A stretch of 64,000 nt of DNA from positions 56,448,264-56,512,263 of the forward strand of contig CM055104.1 in the NCBI GenBank assembly GCA_029204225.1, in the 5' to 3' direction. The notes under the pieces are model-generated. The model saw nothing but the letters and a program-made list of their open reading frames with translations, was not told the DNA's origin and did no database searches. A program made the position numbers and the translations under genes. This document shows, in pieces, positions 58,310-64,000 of the stretch. The DNA comes from Diphasiastrum complanatum (taxonomy: Eukaryota; Streptophyta; Lycopodiopsida; Lycopodiales; Lycopodiaceae). How positions within the stretch are numbered: position 1 is the stretch's first letter; the number at the start of each line of letters is the position of its first letter.

Positions 58310-58724
58310 CATAGATGCACTGCGTTTCTGAAACGCGTTTCAGAAACGCGTTCAGAAACGCGGTTCAGAAACGCGTTTCTGGAAAATGCAAAAAAATTCT
58401 AGAAACGTTTTTTTTTATATTTTTTTTTTGATTTTTTTATGGGCAATATGAGTATCAGATGAAAGCTCTAATTAAGAGCATAATTATTGTGTAGTTTGTC
58501 GACTGTTTCAGGTGCAGGATGGTCCAGTTCAGGTGCATTAATCCATGTTGGGTTCTGTCAAAGATAAAAATTCAAAACTAACCTCTAGCCTGTTCGTTAC
58601 GATCACAGATGGTCCCAATAAGTGTGTCTTCGCTCAGGGAGTTGGAAGGCCAAATCATGAAGAGGCCTTACCATCGGGGCTAGTAGCGATTCTGGGAGGA
58701 GAAACGCGTTTCTGTGCATCTATG
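58310..58724. mobile_element. Non-autonomous hAT-type element, GAAACGCGTTTC subfamily (short)
   Basis: 415 bp between perfect duplications gttcatca (58302-58309, 58725-58732). The ends are CATAGATGCAC on both sides. The left subterminal array repeats gaaacgcgtttc/agaaacgcgttc several times within 65 bp, and the right side ends gaaacgcgtttctgtgcatc. The interior is related to 40017, with an internal deletion. Confidence 0.93.
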
Positions 58725-58767
58725 GTTCATCATGTTCATTCTAGCACCTGGCATAAGAAGAACATCT

Positions 58768-59827
58768 GATCAAACTTGGCTGGTACACACCTCAAAGAAA
58801 TCACCAGCCAGTATATTTTCATTCTAATTGAATTTTTTGTTTATTATAGCAGTAATATGAATATAACGAAAGTCGAAATAGTGATTTGGCCAGTATCTAG
58901 ATATTGTTCTGCCCCCTAATATGTAACCATCAACTTCAAAGATGTGATCATAGTTGCAGCGAATCGCGATTCGCTGGGTCTGCGATTCGCGGGTCGCGAT
59001 TTGCGACCCAGAATCGCAAAAAAAAAAACAATATTTTTTTTTTTTTGGGAAAAATAGCTTATTGCTGAAATTTATTTAGGGGATCAATGGTCAAACCAGC
59101 GTTTTGCCTCTCAGAAGTGCAGTAGATGAGGCACAAACAGATCTTATTTTCAGTAGCTATCCGGTTGTCATTTGCTCTGGTTTTCAGTAAATGTTAATGC
59201 TACAGTTTGGACTATCAACTGTATGGATGATGATCACTTTTGCAATTGGTTCACTGGAGATGTGAGTGCAATGTACATACAGTTGGGGGCATAAATATTG
59301 GGCCCTTCTCGGCGCGCATTTGGACCCCATTTTTATCTTAAGGGGGGCGGTGGCATTTTTATCTACAGTGTCTATATAGCAGTAAGCTCTAGGGGGTTCA
59401 AGGGGCAGTAGCCCCCCGGGAAACGGGGGGTTGGGGGGGCGGTAGCCCCCAGAGAAATAGGGGGTCCGGGGGACGGTAGCCCCCCGGGGTTTGGGGGGCA
59501 ACACCCCCGACGCTAAGGCCTCTTCATGATTTGGCCTTCCAACGCCCCGAGTGAAAACACACTTTTTGGTGTTTCGCACCCGAAACAGTCGGCAAACTAC
59601 ACAATCATAATCCCCTCGATCAGAGCTTTCATCTGATACCCATATTGCCTTAAAAAAATTCAAAAAAAAAAAAAAACAATTCTACACGATTCTGGGAAAA
59701 TCCCGAATCGCGAATCGGAATCGCGATTCTGATCGCGACTCAGTATCGCGCTGCAACTATGGATGTGATTAAACCTGCTGCGCAGAAGCCCTGGTTTAAG
59801 TGGTGAAAAGGAGCAAATAATCTGCAT
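58768..59827 (-). repeat. Duplicate of the CLS 5'-flanking region in intron 1
   Basis: 58768-58948 plus 59770-59827 align in direct orientation with 60891-61147. Shared words include gatcaaa, ttggctggta, ttcattctaatt, gtttattatagcag, gatattgttc, atatgtaacc and ctggtttaagtggtgaaaag. The hAT-type element 58949-59761 splits this copy. It does not include coding sequence. Confidence 0.85.
58949..59761. mobile_element. Non-autonomous hAT-type element, GAATCGCGATTC subfamily
   Basis: 813 bp between perfect duplications gatgtgat (58941-58948, 59762-59769). The ends CATAGTTGCAGCG are identical for 13 bp to those of the 45012 hAT element. Subterminal gaatcgcgattcgc arrays occur at both sides. The interior has a GGGGGC/GCCCCC-rich block (about 59396-59510), reversed relative to 40017. 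Confidence 0.93.
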
Positions 59828-60048
59828 GTTGAGATCATAGTATCTTTCTTTTTGGTTCCATGCTTTTATGTACTACAATGTGTTGCATGAAAACCTTCCA
59901 GACTCTCCAAAACAAAGAGTTCAAATAGGTCTTGAATAGGTCATTTCTCCTCAGAAACACTTTAATAACTAATATACATAAAACTTTCAAAGTGCTGAAG
60001 ATTTACGTCCAATCGCATCATAAAGGCAAAATAAGAAAATAATAATAC

Positions 60049-60881
60049 CAGGCTAGCACAGGGCCTGAGAGAAGTCGAGCCATGGAAATGCCATTAGGCC
60101 AGTTAAATACTTCTTGTCTTGTCCAACCAGTTCCTTCTGCAACAGAATCGTTCATGTGTCCTGCACAATTTTTGGCTCTGCAACAAGAGATTACCTTTCC
60201 ATCTTGGATGTCTGTAGTAGGATTTTGCACAATATTATCCTCAGATATACTGTCGAGAATCTGCTTTGAATATACGTTGCCTTGTTGAAATTCCTGTATT
60301 TCGTCTAATCCTCTTCCTCTCTCAGCCCGCACAGTTTTGCTTCTTGAAAAATAAAATGCAGAAGAATGTGCTGGGGGCACAGAAACACAGACAAGGCTTT
60401 CACAGAGGCCTTTATCGGTGATGGAAGATGACAAAAGTGATGAAAAGTGGCCACTTTGCAATATTACTGGAAAAGGCACAGGTTGACAATTTTCAACTGA
60501 TATTGATGAGCTTGCCAAGGAATTGCTTCTATTAACAGCTACCTCTTGTAATACTAATTCAGGAAAAACATGACAGCTGCGATGCTCATAAGTGAAGGGA
60601 TATCGAACATGCCATAAGTTTCTTGATGAATAGTATCTCTGGTTTGGGATTACTAATGCTGTTTGAGGAGATGGAATTTGTGTGAGCGAAGATTTGAATA
60701 GCTTCAGAAGGCTTGATTCTTCTGGAAAAACAGCGGATGTGAAATGCGGGAATCTTCTGAGATTTGATGATATTGCTGCTGTGCCTTCAAAAAACTCCAC
60801 CGTGCTAATATTTTCGCCTCCTTTGATTGTCTGAGCCAACAAGCATCCCAGCAGAGATTGTTTGGATCTTCGAAATGCCAT
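60049..60881 (-). CDS. CLS: Cardiolipin synthase exon 1 (N-terminal region and first CAP helix)
   Basis: Starts at ATG 60881 (MAFRRSKQSLLGCLLAQ). The frame is open upstream to 60920 only through a non-ATG codon, so this ATG is preferred. 277 codons plus two bases run to donor TG|GTATTA. The N-terminus is basic, Ser/Leu-rich and poor in acids, as in a mitochondrial presequence. A long low-conservation region follows. The end, VFNWPNGISMARLLSGPVLA, is the hallmark start of the phosphatidyltransferase domain in plant cardiolipin synthases. The region before that helix (about 255 residues) is longer than I expect for angiosperm enzymes. Confidence 0.92.
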
Positions 60882-60890
60882 TGGCAGCCC

Positions 60891-61147
60891 GATCAAAGTT
60901 GGCTGGTATCCATAAAACAAAGGCTACGAAAAAAACGCCAGTGTGCTTTCATTCTAATTAAAGTTTTCGTTTATTATAGCAGGAATATGGACATAGCGAA
61001 GGTTTAAGTAATGAATAGCCAGTATCTGGATATTGTTCCTGCCCTTCTGATATGTAACCATTTGCTATGATCAGCTTGGAAAGATGAAGATGAACTGCTG
61101 CATAGGAGACCTGGTTTAAGTGGTGAAAAGGAGCACACAATCTGCAT
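60891..61147 (-). promoter_or_regulatory. CLS 5' UTR and proximal upstream region (duplicated in intron 1)
   Basis: Directly upstream of the exon 1 ATG and conserved as a second copy at 58768-59827. The conservation between the two shows the extent of the duplication rather than function. I cannot place a TATA box or transcription start with confidence. Confidence 0.5.
60893..60913 (-). promoter_or_regulatory. Six-codon upstream ORF before the CLS start
   Basis: ATG at 60913 reads MDTSQL then TGA, ending 11 nt before the chosen CLS ATG. If the transcript starts upstream of it, ribosomes must scan past or reinitiate after this uORF. The intron 1 copy of the region lacks the ATG. Confidence 0.5.
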
Positions 61148-61757
61148 TTCCAAAACTTGCTATGTTTGCTTCCTTGTTTTATGTTCTCCCGATCCATGCT
61201 TCATGGTCAGCTCCCCGAACCATTTATTCGCTTGCTACGCCCTTCCTTTCTCCATCACATCTCACTGTAACCCTAGTTTCTACTCCTAAAACCCTAAAAA
61301 TGTATCCCTAATCTTGACCCTAAATGTACTTCTAGTTCTAAATCTAACCGATTAAAAAGATCAAAAAAAAAACAGCTTATATACTTTAGTGAAAACTTGG
61401 ATTTCCACATTGCAGAATCTCAGACCGCGAAAAAAGAAAAGCATTTGAGATTCTACACGATTGAAGCATTTCAAATTTTATCTTTCGTCAGCTCTCTCAT
61501 CCAACCCATCAGTGCGTACACGGCTAAATCCGTCTTGCAAGCTGTGGCAGCGACCTGTCCTGGAAAAACAAAAAAGGGAAAGAAAGAGAAAGAAGCCCAT
61601 GATTGTATGTAGTTTGACATTGATTCGCAGTCTTGTATAAATTCTTTAGAATATGGTCCCTGCCCAATCCCACGCATGAATCGGTTGTCGAAAGCAAGGA
61701 ACAGCAACCTGTTTTCCAAAGAAAGAGAATGTAGCAGAGAGCAGCAGCAGCTTCATC

Positions 61758-61804
<47 letters not shown>

Positions 61805-62059
61805 GCTCAATCCCAATCCCTCCCTCGTTCTCTCGTCATTTCAACCTCGCCATTGAAGGCCGTTGATGGTATGGTCTTCGTTGAAGGCCATTGAAGGGCA
61901 GGTTATGTTTGCATCGCGTGTCATGGACAACTCCTCCAATGTACTTATTTTTTTATGTTTTTGGGGAACCAAGTTCATTTTTTTTTTTAATTAATCTCTC
62001 GAAATACTAGAATCAATGGAAGATAACCTGAACATCCTTTATTCAAAAGCCAAAACCTT
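61148..62059. promoter_or_regulatory. Upstream region of CLS with AAACCCTA words and (CT)n
   Basis: taaccctag and taaaaccctaaa (about 61268-61298) contain telo-box-like AAACCCTA, a motif of many plant housekeeping promoters. (CT)n at 61761-61797, which is (GA)n in gene sense, could serve GAGA-binding factors. A 71-codon frame at 61397-61612 has no recognisable domain. Promoter assignment is by position only. Confidence 0.4.
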
Positions 62060-63190
62060 CAAGTTTCTTTACCGTGAAAGTTGTCTTTGTATCTTTCCAA
62101 ATGTGTAACCTTAAATTATATGTGCTAATCCTCTCAATTTTTCCACTTTTTATATGTGTACGTACTCCTATCAGAGATGTGAAGTTACCCATCATATATA
62201 ATTATCAAAAAAAAACATTTTCACATGAATTAAAACATTAAACCCATCATACAAATTCATGATAAAACCAAGTGACTGGTAAATATCGCTTACAATCAAT
62301 AGAGCTTATGTCACTCAATCAATTTGAACCAAGCATTGACATAGTAGCACAGTCAAGCATGAAATTAGTACAAGCAATTGTAGTTTCTAGTCTTTCAGCT
62401 TCTTGTTCAACTTTGCCAGGAACACTTACCGCAAGAGGTGAATTATCGTCCTTACATCCAAAAATTGGATCTAGATTCTAGATCTGATTGTTCAAGTTTT
62501 TTTGCCATGAGAGTTATCTCTGTATCCTCAACAATCCTATATAAAAATATATCATCCAATTGCATAACCTTAAAACATATGTATACATCCTCTCAATTCT
62601 TGTATCGATTTATGTGTATGCATTATCGAAGATGTGAAGTTACCCATTAGATATGATCATCAAATAAAACATTTTCACGTAGATATTAAAAAATTACACC
62701 CATCATACGAATTCAAAATAAAACCAAGTGATTGGTAAATATTGCTTACACTCATGACTCTTGCCTTGACTACATTAACTCTTTACTAGAAGATTGTCTT
62801 TACAAATTCAAGGGTTGAGTCTTTGATTCTAACAGCTTAGTTTCACATATTTTAACAGTTTGATCCAAACATTGACCTAGTAGCACAGTCATGATAAATT
62901 GGTAGATGATCTAAAGTAATTCATGCAAAATAATTCGTTTAAAGACCTACTAAAAATTTGTCACTCCAAAAAATTCAATAATGAAAATACTTCAAGGTTA
63001 TATGAACTTTCTACAAATATTGCTCTACCAAGTTAAGTTTCTATCACGTCAACATTGGGTCACTCTCAAGAGCATATGTGCAAGTAGGTGTAGTTTCAAT
63101 CTTTTAGCTTCTTGTTCAACTATGTCGAGAACACTTATCGTAAAAGGTGAATTATCATCCTTACATCAAAAAATTTGATTAGGTTCTAGA
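62060..63190. repeat. Degenerate direct repeat, about 0.45-0.7 kb units
   Basis: Unit 1 (about 62060-62496) and unit 2 (about 62497-63190) share, in order, gagatgtgaagttacccat or gaagatgtgaagttacccat, cccatcatac, aataaaaccaagtga-like, tagcacagtca, cttcttgttcaact, gaacactta, aggtgaattatc and ccttacatc. Unit 2 has an insertion of about 250 bp. No coding potential was seen. Confidence 0.7.
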
Positions 63191-64000
63191 CCCAATGGGA
63201 AGTCTTACAAATCATTGACATTATGAGGCTAAACATTTAGAAAAATTAAGAGGTTCCTTCCTAATTCATACATGACAATATGTTATCCAAATTCCAAAAT
63301 TGTTGTCTTCATCCAGACTTGTTGGTTTTACCAATTAGGACTTGAAGGGAAAATAAAATCATTTACTTCATTTATAAGGGGATGAGCCTAGGCCCTAAAC
63401 CTTAAGTTGGATGGGATTTGGAAGACGAAAATTGAAATTTAGCAGATCATCCAACTCTTAGAAGCTGAAATACCTATGAACATAGATTTGAGCCCATAAT
63501 TTTTTGTGTAGAGAGGCATATAATGCACATTTACCAAATTCTAGAATTAAAATGTTAACTTAAAGAGGGATGTGCAAGACTAGAGTCATTCACAATTTGT
63601 ACAAAAGCCAATTCAATAACACACATAGTTGGTCAGACCATGTAGGTAGGCTAATTTCATTGCTTTGATTCCATTTATGCCCCTTGCGAAGGCTGGTTTG
63701 ATGATCTTGATGCTCTGCGAAGGTTCTGAAGATTTTGCTCTTTGGAACCCTCGCAAACACTAGAAAATGATGATTTTTCTATCAGTAACTCTCGTAGATA
63801 TTTTCATATATGCAAGTGAGTCAGATCTAGTGACTTCCAAAGTTTCAGGAGCTAACTCCCAAGGGATCTCCAAAAATCATGAAAAAAGTGCTCTTTTTGA
63901 GGGTTTTTTGATGAGATCTCGAGATTCTCTGATCCTTAACCCCTGCAAACTAGTAATCTATTGCATCCATATTAGATGTGTAGATAATTCTTTGAAAAAT
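63191..64000. other. Unrecognised sequence at right edge
   Basis: AT-rich; no gene, RNA or transposon signature recognised. Confidence 0.4.

Noticed and set aside
60881-60920. CLS start at 60920
   Set aside because: The codon there is TTG, not ATG; the first in-frame ATG is 60881, which also gives an N-terminus like that of plant CLS.
61286-61298. Telomeric repeat or interstitial telomere
   Set aside because: Only isolated AAACCCTA words, not a tandem array; a telo-box promoter motif is more likely.
61397-61719. Overlapping 71- and 82-codon ORFs upstream of CLS
   Set aside because: No recognisable domain on either strand and the two overlap on opposite strands; insufficient support for a gene.

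Overview
This is a nuclear window from a land plant with a TE-rich genome. Very long introns, Copia, Ty3/chromovirus, hAT and LINE relics, and long (CT)n tracts all suggest a fern or other seed-free plant. That lineage is an inference; no marker gene fixes it. The one host gene I recognise is mitochondrial cardiolipin synthase (CLS, a CDP-alcohol phosphatidyltransferase) on the minus strand. Exon 1 is at 60049-60881, exon 2 at 57994-58060, exon 3 at 49882-49956, exon 4 at 49733-49784 and exon 5 at 18589-18674. Splice phases agree at every junction and the complete CAP catalytic motif is rebuilt across exons 2 and 3. The remaining 3' exons were not found and probably lie left of the window. Most of the window is therefore intron: intron 1 is about 2.0 kb, intron 2 8.0 kb, intron 3 97 bp, intron 4 31.1 kb, and intron 5 at least 18.6 kb.

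Layout, left to right. 0-10 kb holds (CT)n/(GA)n tracts, a GACCGCA-rich dispersed repeat and several 5'-truncated LINEs; LINE A at 4.05-7.29 kb has the longest open RT. 10.3-11.3 kb is a GT/TATG-rich simple-sequence tract. 11.26-14.51 kb is an LTR element carrying only a gag-like gene (TR-GAG type). 14.5-16.7 kb holds a broken AT-hook ORF, a small opposed ORF and a hAT-like terminus. 17.35-17.96 kb is a hAT-type non-autonomous element. CLS exon 5 is at 18.6 kb. 19.5-41.2 kb is a head-to-tail series of LINEs (B to F). Inside it sit a chromovirus (29.4-34.4 kb) that has lost RT/RNase H/integrase core and a hAT-type element (40.0-40.8 kb). A degenerate Copia follows at 41.2-44.6 kb, then an internally deleted hAT element at 45.0-48.8 kb. 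CLS exons 4 and 3 are at 49.7-50.0 kb. Next come another LINE tail, a LINE relic with a solo Copia LTR, and a Ty3 RT scrap (50.1-52.6 kb). Intron 2 and intron 1 contain three more hAT-type elements. Exon 1 and the 5' region of CLS are at 60.0-61.3 kb, followed by unrecognised AT-rich sequence.

Three themes stand out. (1) The LINEs appear anchored in microsatellites: nearly every copy starts at the end of a (CT)n tract, ends with AATAAA followed by (CTTT)n/(CT)n, and is followed by the next copy. They also share a 3'-terminal hairpin whose stem shows compensatory changes between subfamilies. (2) Six hAT-type elements begin with CATAG, and each has a perfect 8-bp target-site duplication. They share termini but carry different palindromic subterminal motifs (GAATCGCGATTC, GAAACGCGTTTC, GGAACG/CGTTCC; a seventh end uses GCGGTACC). 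(3) One essential host gene tolerates all this in its introns, with every LINE antisense to it.
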